64,000 bases of DNA, taken from an uncultured Alphaproteobacteria bacterium (GTDB taxonomy: Bacteria; Pseudomonadota; Alphaproteobacteria; Sphingomonadales; Sphingomonadaceae). The DNA is taken from assembly GCA_903934325.1 (NCBI GenBank), contig CAIZNH010000044.1, positions 62,001-126,000 on the forward strand, given 5' to 3'. Of the stretch, positions 37,795-47,128 are shown piece by piece. The stretch's first letter is position 1. Each line of letters starts with the position of its first letter. The position numbers and the translations under genes are program-made. Under the pieces are notes generated by a model that was not told the origin of the DNA, did not search any database, and worked only from the letters and a program-made list of their open reading frames with translations.

Positions 37795-38265
37795 CTAGCC
37801 TGCGCGCGCCTCTTTGGCCACGGCATCGAGGATGCCGTTGACGAAGCGCGCCTGCCCGTCATCGAAGAACGCCTTGGCGACTTCGACATATTCGTTGATC
37901 GTCACCGCGGCGGGCACGTCGGCGCGCGCGAGAAGTTCGTAGGTGCCCGCGCGCAGCACTTGCAGCATCGCCTTGTCGAGCCGCGCGAGGGTCCAGCCGC
38001 TCGCGAGCTTGCCCGCCACCACGGCGTCGATTTCGTCCCGCCGTGCATCCACGCCGCGCACCACATCGTCGAAGAAGGGCACTTCGGCGTCGGCATATTC
38101 AGCCTCGTCAAAGGCATCCTCGTCGATCGTGCGGCCCAGCCGGTGCTGGTGGAATTCGTCGAGCAGCTTGGCGAGCGCGGTGCCTTCCATGTGCTGCTGG
38201 TAGAGCGCCTGCACGGCGGCGAGACGCGCGGCCGAACGGGCCTGCGAGCGGGCGGGGTGGTTCAT
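37795..38265 (-). CDS. nusB: Transcription antitermination factor NusB
   Basis: All-helical RNA-binding factor (156 residues) that with NusE binds boxA for rRNA antitermination. It begins with SQARSAARLAAVQALYQQHM and ends with LLARADVPAAVTINEYVEVAKAFF, FVNGILDAVAKE, the standard NusB pattern. The start overlaps the hisD stop by four bases, giving coupled hisG-hisD-nusB translation. Confidence 0.97.
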   Translation of the reverse strand: MNHPARSQARSAARLAAVQALYQQHMEGTALAKLLDEFHQHRLGRTIDEDAFDEAEYADAEVPFFDDVVRGVDARRDEIDAVVAGKLASGWTLARLDKAMLQVLRAGTYELLARADVPAAVTINEYVEVAKAFFDDGQARFVNGILDAVAKEARAG

Positions 38266-39557
38266 TTGATTCTCAGTTCCACGGACTTGGCATGGGCGGG
38301 CAGACCCTCGGCATGGGCGAGGGTGGCGGCCGCGGGGCCAATGGTGTTGAAGGAGGCCGCATCAAGGCCAAGGAAGCTGGTGCGCTTCATGAAGTCGAGC
38401 ACCGAGAGCCCGCTCGAAAAGCGTGCGCGGCGGCCGGTCGGCAAGACGTGATTGGGGCCAGCGACATAATCGCCCACCGCCTCGGGCGTCATGCGGCCAA
38501 GGAAGATGCTGCCCGCGTGGCGGATCGCCTTCAGGTAAGGCTCGGGATCGTCGACCGCGATCTCGACGTGCTCGGCGGCGAGCCGGTTGGCCAGTGCGGG
38601 GGCCTCGGCGAGCAGATCGTTGACGACGATCATCACCCCGTGCGCGTCCCACGATGCACGGGCAGTCTTGGCGGTCGAAAGCTGGGTGATCTGCAAGTCG
38701 ATGCAATCCTCCACCTGCCGCGCGAAGCCCGCGTCATCGGTGATCAGGATCGATTGCGAAGTCGGGTCATGCTCGGCCTGCGAAAGCAGATCGGCGGCGA
38801 TCCAGTCGGGATCGTTCTTGCCGTCCGCGATCACGAGGATCTCCGACGGGCCGGCCACCATGTCGATGCCGACCACGCCGTAAAGCTGGCGCTTGGCTTC
38901 GGCCACCCAGGCATTGCCCGGGCCGGTGATGACGTCGACCGGACGGATGCGCTTGGTGCCATAGGCGAGCGCGCCCACCGCCTGCGCCCCGCCGACGCGC
39001 CAGATCTCGTCGACCCCGGCGATGTGCGCAGCGGCAAGCACCAGCGGGTTCGACTGGCCCTTGGGCGTCGGGGTGACCACCACCAGCCGCTCCACGCCCG
39101 CGACCCGCGCCGGAATGGCGTTCATCAGCAGCGAGGAGGGATAGGCTGCTCGTCCGCCCGGGACATAGAGGCCGGCCGCATCCACCGGCCGCCAGATCGC
39201 ACCCAATCGCACGCCAGCTGCATCCACGTAATCGCGGTCAGCCGGAAGCTGCGCCTCGTGATAGGCGCGGATGCGCGCGGCGGCGAGTTCCAGCGCCTCG
39301 CGCAGATCGGGGGCGAGTTCGTGATAGGCCTGTTCGCAGCGCTCGCGGGTGATCACCCAGTCGCTCTCGTCCACCAGCGCATAGCCATCGAAGCGCTGGG
39401 TATATTCAACCAGCGCCGCATCGCCCCGGCCTTTGACCGCCTGGAGGATGCCCGAGACCTGCCCCGCCACATCGCTGTCAGCCTCGCGCCGCGCATCGAC
39501 GATGCGCGCGAACTTCGCAGCGAAATCGGGCTGGAGGGTGGAAAGGATCGGGGTCAT
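38262..39557 (-). CDS. hisD: Histidinol dehydrogenase
   Basis: Zinc enzyme that oxidises histidinol to histidine, the last two steps of the pathway. It is 431 residues, normal length. Motifs include [61 protein letters not shown] (Zn ligands) and [19 protein letters not shown]. The start at 39557 overlaps the hisG stop (ATGA). Confidence 0.97.
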   Translation of the reverse strand: MTPILSTLQPDFAAKFARIVDARREADSDVAGQVSGILQAVKGRGDAALVEYTQRFDGYALVDESDWVITRERCEQAYHELAPDLREALELAAARIRAYHEAQLPADRDYVDAAGVRLGAIWRPVDAAGLYVPGGRAAYPSSLLMNAIPARVAGVERLVVVTPTPKGQSNPLVLAAAHIAGVDEIWRVGGAQAVGALAYGTKRIRPVDVITGPGNAWVAEAKRQLYGVVGIDMVAGPSEILVIADGKNDPDWIAADLLSQAEHDPTSQSILITDDAGFARQVEDCIDLQITQLSTAKTARASWDAHGVMIVVNDLLAEAPALANRLAAEHVEIAVDDPEPYLKAIRHAGSIFLGRMTPEAVGDYVAGPNHVLPTGRRARFSSGLSVLDFMKRTSFLGLDAASFNTIGPAAATLAHAEGLPAHAKSVELRIK

Positions 39558-40246
39558 TGCCCAGAACCCTCCAATCGCCGTGCCTCGGCATCGCGGCGGA
39601 AGGCATCGACCAGCGCGGCGACGCGCGGATCGGTCTTCAGGGCGGTGCGATTGACGATCAGGCGGGCGGAAATCTCGATGATCACATCGGTCTCGATCAG
39701 CCCGTTTTCCTTCAGCGTCTTGCCGGTCGAAACAAGGTCGACAATCTGCCGCGCAAGGCCGAGCGACGGGGCCAGCTCCATCGCGCCGTTTAGCTTCACG
39801 CATTCGGCCTGCACGCCGGCCGCCTCGAAATGGCGGCGGGTGAGATTGGGGTATTTGGTAGCGACCCGCAGGTGGCTCGCGCCCTGCGGCTCGTCCCCGC
39901 TGTCCACCAGCCGGGCGACCGACAGGCGGCACAGCCCGATGCCGAGATCGACCGGCGCATAGAGATCGGCGTAGTCGAATTCCTCGATCACGTCAGAGCC
40001 GACAATGCCGACCTGTGCCGCGCCGTGGGCCACAAACGTCGCCACATCGAAGGCGCGCACGCGGATGAGGCGCATATCGGGCTGCAAGCAGGCGAAGGAC
40101 AGCGCGCGGCTCTTGGGATCGTGGAACTCGGCATCCGGCTCCACCCCGGCGCGCGCCATCACCGGGAGCGCCTCGTCGAGGATGCGTCCCTTGGGAACAG
40201 CGAAGGTCAGCTGTCCGGGATTGTCGTGAATGCCGCTTATGGTCAT
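39554..40246 (-). CDS. hisG: ATP phosphoribosyltransferase, short form
   Basis: First enzyme of histidine synthesis. At 230 residues it is the short form without the C-terminal regulatory domain; short HisG proteins need HisZ as regulatory partner, and hisZ is not in this window. Motifs are [32 protein letters not shown] and the PRPP-binding [14 protein letters not shown]. The ATG at 40246 starts just before the family alignment; longer upstream frames are rejected. No strong ribosome binding site is visible. Confidence 0.95.
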   Translation of the reverse strand: MTISGIHDNPGQLTFAVPKGRILDEALPVMARAGVEPDAEFHDPKSRALSFACLQPDMRLIRVRAFDVATFVAHGAAQVGIVGSDVIEEFDYADLYAPVDLGIGLCRLSVARLVDSGDEPQGASHLRVATKYPNLTRRHFEAAGVQAECVKLNGAMELAPSLGLARQIVDLVSTGKTLKENGLIETDVIIEISARLIVNRTALKTDPRVAALVDAFRRDAEARRLEGSGQ

Positions 40247-40285
40247 GATTGTCGGCGCACTTAGGGGGGCAAGGCCGAAAGGGCA

Positions 40286-41383
40286 ATGGAAATGGCGGTT
40301 GGCGAGCCGGGAATCATGGGTCTGGAAGATTTCAGCACCGCGCTCGAATGGCAGGCGCGCCATGCCGAGGAAAACGGAGCGCCCGCCACCGCGCGGGTGA
40401 TCCGGGCGCTCGCCGGGGTGCGGGCGAGCGACACCGCCACCGGCGCGCGGATCGCGAACTGGCAGGGTCTGACGCTGGAGGACGCGATGCCGCTGCGGAT
40501 CGCTGGCGGATTTCACCACCTGCTGCTGACCGGCGCAGACAAGCGGCTGGCGGCGGTTTATTCGGGCGCTGTCACCGATCAGGCGGCGGTCGATGCGCTG
40601 GTGCTCGACCTGACCGAGCGGTTCGATGCGCGGCTGCTGCCGTGGCTCGACGGCCCGCCGCAGACCAACGAGGCGGGACGCTCGGCCAGCATCATGGCCG
40701 GCCTGCTGTGGCTGGCGCAGAGAGTGGCGATGCCGCGGTTCGACTTGTTCGAACTGGGGGCCAGCGCCGGGGTCAACACGATGATCGACCGCTATTTCTT
40801 CCGGCTCGGCGAGACCGAGGTAGGCCCGAAGGACTCGCCGATGCGGATCGTGCCCGCATGGCGCGGGGCCTCGCCGCCCCCGCCGCCCGCCGGGTTCGCC
40901 ATCACGTCGGTGAAGGGCTGCGATATCGCGCCGATCAATCTGGCCGATCCCGAAGCAGCGCTGCGGCTCAAGGCCTATGTCTGGCCCGACGCGTCAGAGC
41001 GCATGGCCCGGATCGACGCCGCGATTGCGCTTGCGGGCGAGCAGCCGCCCGATCTCGTAGAGGCCGATGCAGGCGATTTCGCTGACGCGATGCTGGCGCG
41101 GCCACAGGAGCCGGGCAGCGCAAGGGTGATGTTCCATTCGATCATGTGGCAATATCTGCCCGCCGCCACCCAAGCGCGGATCACCGCCACCTTCGAGGCC
41201 GAGGGCGCTTCGGCCACCCCCGACACTCCCCTCGGCTGGATTGCACTGGAGACCGACCCGGCAACATTCCGCCACGAATTGCGCGTGCGCCTGTGGGACG
41301 GGGAGGCGCATCACGGTGAGGAACACCTGCTGTCCCACGCCCATCCGCATGGCGCATGGGTGGAGTGGCTGGCGGGCGTCTAG
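40286..41383 (+). CDS. DUF2332 family protein
   Basis: Protein of 365 residues with no assigned function. It matches the DUF2332 pattern: [20 protein letters not shown] near the N-terminus, [19 protein letters not shown] (a glycine-rich, methyltransferase-like stretch), [18 protein letters not shown] and a C-terminal [20 protein letters not shown]. The FELGASAG region suggests a Rossmann-like SAM-binding fold, but this is inference. The start could also be the ATG at 40292 or 40316. It is divergent from hisG (39 bases) and overlaps the convergent hydrolase gene by four bases. Confidence 0.85.
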   Translation: MEMAVGEPGIMGLEDFSTALEWQARHAEENGAPATARVIRALAGVRASDTATGARIANWQGLTLEDAMPLRIAGGFHHLLLTGADKRLAAVYSGAVTDQAAVDALVLDLTERFDARLLPWLDGPPQTNEAGRSASIMAGLLWLAQRVAMPRFDLFELGASAGVNTMIDRYFFRLGETEVGPKDSPMRIVPAWRGASPPPPPAGFAITSVKGCDIAPINLADPEAALRLKAYVWPDASERMARIDAAIALAGEQPPDLVEADAGDFADAMLARPQEPGSARVMFHSIMWQYLPAATQARITATFEAEGASATPDTPLGWIALETDPATFRHELRVRLWDGEAHHGEEHLLSHAHPHGAWVEWLAGV

Positions 41384-42276
41384 CCCTCCAGAAACGCCTC
41401 CATCGCCGCGTTCACCGCATCCGGCGCTTCCCACGGGACGAAATGCCCACAGTCAGCCACGCGCACGATGGTGAGGGGCGAGATAATGTCCTCCAGCCCG
41501 TCGAGGTTCTCAGGCGGCAGGGCGAGGTCATCGAGCGCCCAGATCACCAGTGTCGGGATGGTCAGCTTGGGCAGGGCGGGCGGGGTCCAGCCATCCGGGA
41601 TTTCGAACGGCGCGTCCATTGTCGGTACGTCGATCGGGCTGGCGCGGTAGTAATTGAGCATCCCGAAGGCCGCATCGCGGTTCTGCCAGTCGAGCAGCAG
41701 CTGGTCGCGCTCTTCCGGCTCCATCGCGGAGGGGCGGTCCCACTTCACTTCCTTCAGCAGCAGCCCGGTGAGCCCGTGCTCCTTCACCAGCGCATCATTG
41801 GCCGGATCGCGGAAGCCGCGGATATACTGGCTCGCTTCGCGCTGGCCGGGGTGGGTGTAGAGCAGCTTCTGGAAGGTCACCGGATGCGGCGCATTGGCGA
41901 TCACCGCGCGGGTGACGCGCGCGTGCTGGCCGCCCAGAGCCACGCCCCAGGCAATCGCGCCGCCCCAGTCGTGGCCCACAATGGTGAAGCTCCCGATCCC
42001 CAGCACATCGGCGAGGAGGAAGATGTCGCCGATCAACTTGTCGGGCGTGTAGGCCTCGACCGCCTGTGGCTTGGACGAGCCGCGATAGCCGCGCTGGTCG
42101 GGCGCGATGCAGCGATAGCGATCCGAGAAATGCGCGATCTGGTGGCGCCAGGTGCGGTGGCTTTCGGGAAAGCCGTGGAGGAAGATCAGCACCGGCGCAT
42201 CAACCGGGCCTTCATCGACGATGTCGAGGCTGATGCCGTTGGGCAGCTGGACGCGCTTCTGTTCGAACCAGCTCAC
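41380..42276 (-). CDS. Epoxide hydrolase-like alpha/beta hydrolase
   Basis: Alpha/beta hydrolase of 298 residues. FLHGFPESHRTWRHQ is the epoxide-hydrolase HGxP oxyanion loop; the nucleophile is aspartate (D103 in GHDWGG), as in epoxide hydrolases and haloalkane dehalogenases; the late histidine is in DCGHFVPWEAPD. The GTG start at 42276 overlaps the stop of the SDR gene (GTGA), which fixes it; the longer open frame upstream only re-reads the SDR. Epoxide or haloacid substrate is unknown. Confidence 0.88.
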   Translation of the reverse strand: MSWFEQKRVQLPNGISLDIVDEGPVDAPVLIFLHGFPESHRTWRHQIAHFSDRYRCIAPDQRGYRGSSKPQAVEAYTPDKLIGDIFLLADVLGIGSFTIVGHDWGGAIAWGVALGGQHARVTRAVIANAPHPVTFQKLLYTHPGQREASQYIRGFRDPANDALVKEHGLTGLLLKEVKWDRPSAMEPEERDQLLLDWQNRDAAFGMLNYYRASPIDVPTMDAPFEIPDGWTPPALPKLTIPTLVIWALDDLALPPENLDGLEDIISPLTIVRVADCGHFVPWEAPDAVNAAMEAFLEG

Positions 42277-43085
42277 TGCGCGGCCTCCAGCTTTTCCATG
42301 TAGCCATTGGCGACCATGTTCGCGACCTGATCGAACAGCGCATCGGGCGTGCGGCGCAGTTCGCCCATCGCCTTCTCGCCGCCCTCGGCGACGATGATCT
42401 CGCGCGTGCCGGCGGCGATATCGTCGAGCATCTGGCGCGCGGCGACATCGGCCGGGATGCCGTTGTCGATCGCCGGATCGGATTTGCCTCGCTGCGCACC
42501 ATCGGCGGTGAGCGCGTTGCGCGAGACATTGGTGGCGACCGAGCCAGGGTAGATCGTGTGCACTGTCACTCCGGTCTGCGACAGCTCGCCGCGCAGTGCG
42601 TCGGCATAGCCGGCGAGCCCGAACTTGGCGGCGCAATAGGCGGTGCGCATCGGCACGCCGACCTTGCCCGCGATCGAGGAAATGAACCCGAGCGCGCCCG
42701 AGCCGCGCTCTGCCATGTGGCCGATCAGCCCCTGCGTGAAGGCGATCTGCGCGGTGAGATCGACCGCGATGATGTCGCGATAGACCTGCATGTCGGTCTT
42801 CAGCGCGCGGCTCCTCTGCGAAATCCCGGCATTGGCAAAGGCGATGTCGACATGGCCCTTCCAGCCAATCGCCTTGGCGGTCGCCTCGGCCAGCGCGGCA
42901 TCATCGCGCACATCAAAAGGGAGGAGCAGAGTCTCGCCGCAGTCGGCCGCCACCTCGGCCAGCCGCGCCGCGTCACGCCCGGACAGCACCACATGCGCGC
43001 CGCGCGCCGCCAATTCGCGTGCCAGCGCCGCGCCGATGCCCGATGAAGCGCCGGTGATCCATGCCACCTTGCCTGCGTAATCCAT
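42273..43085 (-). CDS. Short-chain dehydrogenase/reductase
   Basis: Classical SDR of 270 residues. NAD(P)-binding TGASSGIG at 11-18, FANAG, catalytic Ser in FISSIAG and YCAAK (Tyr and Lys four apart) are all present. The substrate is unknown. It is translationally coupled to the following epoxide-hydrolase-like gene, which suggests a joint degradative or detoxifying role. The ATG has GGGAGAG upstream. Confidence 0.93.
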   Translation of the reverse strand: MDYAGKVAWITGASSGIGAALARELAARGAHVVLSGRDAARLAEVAADCGETLLLPFDVRDDAALAEATAKAIGWKGHVDIAFANAGISQRSRALKTDMQVYRDIIAVDLTAQIAFTQGLIGHMAERGSGALGFISSIAGKVGVPMRTAYCAAKFGLAGYADALRGELSQTGVTVHTIYPGSVATNVSRNALTADGAQRGKSDPAIDNGIPADVAARQMLDDIAAGTREIIVAEGGEKAMGELRRTPDALFDQVANMVANGYMEKLEAAQ

Positions 43086-43135
43086 GTCTCTCTCCCTTTG
43101 ATGAGAGGACTAGCGAGCGGCAGGGCAGGGCGCAA

Positions 43136-43603
43136 TCATGCAGGGTCTTGGCAGGTTGCTGTTTGCGACCTTATCATGTCGGCAAGGTTCACCGGAAAGA
43201 CGGCTTCGTCCCAGCTTTCCAGCTCTGCAAGCGTGAACCAGCGGTGCTGCGTCATCAGCGCCTGCTCGGTCTCGGTGTGGCGGCTGGTGTCGATCGCGGC
43301 CTCGGCCACGCGCACAAGGAAAAAGCGTTCATCCGCCTGCACCGGCTCGCCCTCCACGGTGATGAACTCCGGCGTCATCTGCGCGATCTGCGGGCCGGGA
43401 TCGGCGATGATCCCGGTCTCTTCCAGCAGTTCGCGCCGCGCCGCATCCTCGAAGCTTTCGCCGGGATCGACCTCGCCGCCCGCTGTCACCCAGAAGGGAT
43501 CGCGGCCCGGCACGTCATAGCGGAACATCAATGCGCGGCCCGCAGGATCAAGCACGATCAGCCGCGCTGCACGGCGCAGGCGAAGGGCGTGGTTGAGGGT
43601 CAT
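43136..43603 (-). CDS. NUDIX hydrolase
   Basis: NUDIX enzyme of 155 residues. The motif G-x5-E-x7-REUxEExGU is complete in GGEVDPGESFEDAARRELLE followed by ETGI. The family hydrolyses nucleoside diphosphate derivatives; the exact substrate cannot be read. It overlaps the bolA stop by four bases, so it is co-translated with bolA. Confidence 0.92.
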   Translation of the reverse strand: MTLNHALRLRRAARLIVLDPAGRALMFRYDVPGRDPFWVTAGGEVDPGESFEDAARRELLEETGIIADPGPQIAQMTPEFITVEGEPVQADERFFLVRVAEAAIDTSRHTETEQALMTQHRWFTLAELESWDEAVFPVNLADMIRSQTATCQDPA

Positions 43604-43866
43604 TCGGCGGGCACGCTCGCCTTGATCGCCACGGCATGCACCCGCTGGCCGACGATATCGCCCAGCGCCGCGATCACCGCGCGCTGGCGGGCGAGGCGGT
43701 TCATCGGGGCGAAGGCCGCCGCCTCGATCTCCACCGTGAAGTGCGATTCGCCCGAGCCGTCATCACCCATGTGGCCCGAGTGCTTGGCGCTGTCGTTGAT
43801 GATCGCAAGGCGGGTGGGCGCGAAGGCGGCGGTCAGCAGCGCGTGCATTTCTTCGGCGACGGACAT
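43600..43866 (-). CDS. BolA family protein
   Basis: BolA-like protein of 88 residues; BolA proteins act with monothiol glutaredoxins in Fe-S cluster handling and affect cell shape. It contains NDSAKHSGHMGDDGSGESHF, the BolA class with the conserved His and the GESHF-type strand, and RLARQRAVIAALGDIVGQRVHA. I chose the ATG at 43866, with AAGGAA upstream; a TTG start 21 bases earlier is less likely. It diverges from the J-domain gene. Confidence 0.94.
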   Translation of the reverse strand: MSVAEEMHALLTAAFAPTRLAIINDSAKHSGHMGDDGSGESHFTVEIEAAAFAPMNRLARQRAVIAALGDIVGQRVHAVAIKASVPAE

Positions 43867-43940
43867 CGGGTCTTTCCTTCTTTGCAATCGGGCAGCGGCA
43901 GATCGGGCTTGGAACTCGCGCGCCCAATCGCCATTCAGGC

Positions 43941-44540
43941 ATGCTTATGCCTTCACCACGATTCCACGGCCGCGTCGAGAGCGCAGGGCGCGGTTGCGAA
44001 GCGCCGGGCTGCCGCGAGGCGGGAGAGTTCCGCGCGCCCGGCCGCCGTCCCCACGGGTTTGACGGGCCGGGCGAATGGCGCTGGTTCTGCCTTGATCACG
44101 TGCGCGAATTCAACGCCGGGTACGACTGGTTCGAGGGCATGAGCGCCGAGGAAATCCTGCGCGCCCACTCGCCGATCGCCGGGTGGGAGCGGGAGAGCCG
44201 CGCCTTCCGCCCGACGGCAGGCATCGCCGATGGCCCGCGCTGGGCCGATTATGCCGATCCGCTGGACGCCATCTCCGCCCGCGTGCGCGGCATCAAATCG
44301 CGCGCCGAGCGCGCGGCGCGCACCGCCATGTCGGGCCGGTTCTCGAAAGAGGAGGCGCTGGCGCTGGAGGTGATGGGCCTCGGCTCGGACACGGATCGCA
44401 CCCGGCTGCGTCGCCGCTATTCCGAACTGGTGCGGCGCTATCATCCCGATCGCAATGGCGGCGACCGCGCCCACGAGGCGCAATTGACCGCGGTGGTCGA
44501 AGCCTACCAGCTGCTCAGGAACAGCGCCGCGCTGGCTTAG
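43941..44540 (+). CDS. DnaJ-like J-domain protein
   Basis: Protein of 199 residues with a C-terminal J domain (about 135-199) holding the HPD motif in LVRRYHPDRNGGDRAHEAQL; the N-terminal part is Cys-containing (GCEAPGCREAGEF, FCLDHVREFNAGYDWFEGM) and resembles a small metal-binding module. It probably stimulates a DnaK-type chaperone. In related genomes a bolA, J-domain, cobS order is frequent; here two genes lie between this and cobS. It converges on the GST gene with a four-base overlap. Confidence 0.92.
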   Translation: MLMPSPRFHGRVESAGRGCEAPGCREAGEFRAPGRRPHGFDGPGEWRWFCLDHVREFNAGYDWFEGMSAEEILRAHSPIAGWERESRAFRPTAGIADGPRWADYADPLDAISARVRGIKSRAERAARTAMSGRFSKEEALALEVMGLGSDTDRTRLRRRYSELVRRYHPDRNGGDRAHEAQLTAVVEAYQLLRNSAALA

Positions 44541-45163
44541 CCCTGCGCGCCCTTGATGATCGCGGCGTCGATGGCATTGGCCTCGGTGTAGGCGGGGCGC
44601 TGGGTAATCCGTTCGACATAGGCGCGGAACGAAGGCCGCTCGGGGATCGAGCCGAAGCGCAGGCCCCATACGAACTGGCTGCCGACATAGGTATCGGCCA
44701 TGGTGAAGCGGCTGCCGGCGGCAAAGTCGTTGGCTGACAGCCACCCGTCGATCGCATCGAGCGCGAGGTCGAGGCTGCCGAAGCCTGCCGTGCCGCTCTT
44801 GCCCTCGGGCACTTCCCAGCCGAGCGCGCGGGCGATGATCGCCTGCTCCAGCGGCCCTGCGGCAAAGAACAGCCAGCGGAAATAGGCGGCTTTCTCGTGA
44901 GCATCGGGCAGCAGGCCTTTGTCGGGGTGGGTTTCGGCCAGATAGTGGTTGATCGCGGCGCATTCGGTGATGATGTGATCTTGGCCGCCATGGTGGTGGA
45001 CGAGCGCGGGCACCTTGTTCATCGGGTTGATGGCTTTGAAGCTGTCCGGACGGCTCGCCCAGTCGAACACCACATGATCATAATCCGCGCCCGCTTCGTG
45101 CAGGGCCCAGCGCGAGATCTGCCCGCGGCTCATGGCGACGGTGTAGAAGGTGAATTCGGCCAT
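44537..45163 (-). CDS. Glutathione S-transferase family protein
   Basis: GST of 208 residues. The thioredoxin-like N-terminal domain (FTFYTVAMSRGQISRWALHE, NPMNKVPALVHHHGG, with cis-Pro after KV) is followed by the helical domain with FAAGSRFTMADTYVGSQF (the N-capping box). Family assignment is firm; the substrate is unknown. The ATG at 45163 is supported by the family N-terminus and the GAGAACC stretch just upstream; longer frames are rejected. Confidence 0.93.
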   Translation of the reverse strand: MAEFTFYTVAMSRGQISRWALHEAGADYDHVVFDWASRPDSFKAINPMNKVPALVHHHGGQDHIITECAAINHYLAETHPDKGLLPDAHEKAAYFRWLFFAAGPLEQAIIARALGWEVPEGKSGTAGFGSLDLALDAIDGWLSANDFAAGSRFTMADTYVGSQFVWGLRFGSIPERPSFRAYVERITQRPAYTEANAIDAAIIKGAQG

Positions 45164-45185
45164 GGGTTCTCGTCCTTGATAGTGT

Positions 45186-46025
45186 TCAGTTCTGGCGGAA
45201 GGCCCAGCGCAGGGTTCGGCCCATGCCCCAGGTTGCGGCGCGGGCGGGAAGGGCGGTGAGCACCGGGCGTTGCAGGTGGAGCATCGTGCGGGCCCAATCG
45301 GGCAGCATGGCGACGGCATCGGCGGTGATCATGGTCTGGACGGCCAGCGGCGTGCCTTCGGGGCGCTGGCTCAGCACCAGTTGCGCGATCTCGCGCGCTT
45401 GCGGAGAGGTGGCAAGATCATGGCGCAACATCCTGAAAATGCGCTCCGCTTCCGCGCGGGTTTCGGGCACGGGATCGGCCCCGAGCATCCGTGCGATGAC
45501 AGCGAACTGGCGGTAATATTCGTCCTGTTCGCTTACCGGCATCGCGGGGCGGACATGGCGGATATAGCCTGCAAGAAAGCTCTGCGCCTCGGTCACATGG
45601 ACCCAGGCGAGGGTGCGCGGGTTGGTCGCCTGATAGGGCGAGCCGTCGGGCAGGGTGCCGCCCACGCGGGCGTGGATGCGGTTCACCCGCTCGATGGCCT
45701 TGAGCGCCTCGTCGCGGTGGCCGAAGGTGGTGACCGCGATGAAGCGCGCCGTGCGCCGCAGCCGCCCGTGCATGTCCTCGCGGAAGTTCGAATGATCGAG
45801 CACCCCCTGCAAGGCTTCGGGATGGAGCATCTGCAGCAGCAGCGCGCGCACGCCGCCGGTCATCATTCCCACGATATCAGCGTGCACCTGCCGGATCGGC
45901 GTATCGCGCAAGAACAGCGCCTCGTCCGATGGCGGGGTTGGGGTCTGCCCGGCGCTGGCATCGTGAAACACGCCGCGCACCTGCGAAACCAGCTTCAAGC
46001 GCAGCGATTCGACCGGATCGGGCAT
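45186..46025 (-). CDS. Oxygenase MpaB family (DUF2236) protein
   Basis: Helical protein of 279 residues of the DUF2236/latex-clearing-protein-like family, thought to be haem-dependent oxygenases. Visible hallmarks are ALLLQMLHPEALQGVLDHSN, FIAVTTFGHRDEA, NRIHARVGGTLPDGSPYQ, LAWVHVTEAQSFLAGY and the C-terminal WARTMLHLQRP. Conserved histidines would be the haem ligands, by family knowledge. The function in this organism is unknown. The stop lies 22 bases from the GST start, so the two form an operon. Confidence 0.88.
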   Translation of the reverse strand: MPDPVESLRLKLVSQVRGVFHDASAGQTPTPPSDEALFLRDTPIRQVHADIVGMMTGGVRALLLQMLHPEALQGVLDHSNFREDMHGRLRRTARFIAVTTFGHRDEALKAIERVNRIHARVGGTLPDGSPYQATNPRTLAWVHVTEAQSFLAGYIRHVRPAMPVSEQDEYYRQFAVIARMLGADPVPETRAEAERIFRMLRHDLATSPQAREIAQLVLSQRPEGTPLAVQTMITADAVAMLPDWARTMLHLQRPVLTALPARAATWGMGRTLRWAFRQN

Positions 46026-46142
46026 GGGCCAAGCTATAGGCGCACAAGCGGCGGCATGGAAACGCGCTCGTCAAATTGCGAGGCGGCCTGAGCAAACCAC
46101 CGCTTGCAGCCTAGCGCCATGCCGTTTAACCGTCCGCCCGCA

Positions 46143-47123
46143 ATGACTTCATCGATCCCCTCCGGCGCAAGCGCCATGCCCACCCAACCTGACACCACCA
46201 TCGACGTCCGCGAGGTCTTCGGCATCGATGTCGACTGGAAGGTGCCTGCCTTCAGCCAGCGCGACGAGCATGTGCCCGAGACCGACGGCGCCTATGTGTT
46301 CGATCCGGACACCACGCTGGCGATTCTTGCGGGCTTTGCGCATAACCGCCGGGTGATGGTGCAGGGCTATCACGGCACCGGCAAGTCGACCCATATCGAA
46401 CAGGTCGCAGCCCGCCTCAACTGGCCCTCGATCCGCGTCAACCTCGATGCGCATATCAGCCGTATCGACCTCGTCGGGCGCGATGCGATCGTGCTGAAGG
46501 ACGGGTTGCAGGTCACCGAATTCAAGGAAGGCATCTTGCCCTGGGCGCTCCAGCACCCGGTCGCGCTGACCTTCGACGAATATGACGCAGGGCGGCCGGA
46601 TGTGATGTTCGTGATCCAGCGCGTGCTGGAGTTCGATGGCCGCCTGACGCTGCTCGACCAGAACCGCGTGATCACGCCCAACCCGTTCTTCCGCCTGTTC
46701 GCCACCACCAACACCGTGGGCCTCGGCGACACCTCGGGCCTCTATCACGGCACGCAGGCGATCAACCAGGCGCAGATGGACCGCTGGAACATCGTCGTCG
46801 CGCTGAACTACCTCAAGCCCGACGTGGAGCAGCAGATCGTCAAGTCGAAGACCCCGATGGCGGACGACAAGCTGATCGCCGACATGGTGAAGGTCGCCGA
46901 ACTGACCCGTCAGGGCTTCATGAACGGCGATATCTCGACCGTGATGAGCCCGCGCACGGTGATCACCTGGGCGCAGAACGCCGCGATCTTCGGCTCGACC
47001 GGCTTCGCCTTCCGCCTCAGCTTCCTCAACAAGTGCGACGAGGCCGAGCGCACGCTGGTGGCCGAATACTACCAGCGCGTGTTTGGCGAGGACCTGCCCG
47101 AAGGCGCTGCGAAGAAGCGCTGA
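46143..47123 (+). CDS. cobS: Cobaltochelatase subunit CobS (MoxR-type AAA+ ATPase)
   Basis: AAA+ ATPase of about 326 residues. Walker [19 protein letters not shown], Walker B-like [12 protein letters not shown], sensor [19 protein letters not shown] and the CobS signature [11 protein letters not shown] are present. In the aerobic cobalamin pathway CobS and CobT power insertion of cobalt by CobN. No cobT, cobN or other B12 gene is in the window, so the partner genes must be elsewhere or the ATPase has another task. The start is uncertain (46119, 46143 or 46176), none with a strong binding site. Confidence 0.92.
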   Translation: MTSSIPSGASAMPTQPDTTIDVREVFGIDVDWKVPAFSQRDEHVPETDGAYVFDPDTTLAILAGFAHNRRVMVQGYHGTGKSTHIEQVAARLNWPSIRVNLDAHISRIDLVGRDAIVLKDGLQVTEFKEGILPWALQHPVALTFDEYDAGRPDVMFVIQRVLEFDGRLTLLDQNRVITPNPFFRLFATTNTVGLGDTSGLYHGTQAINQAQMDRWNIVVALNYLKPDVEQQIVKSKTPMADDKLIADMVKVAELTRQGFMNGDISTVMSPRTVITWAQNAAIFGSTGFAFRLSFLNKCDEAERTLVAEYYQRVFGEDLPEGAAKKR

Positions 47124-47128
47124 TCGGC

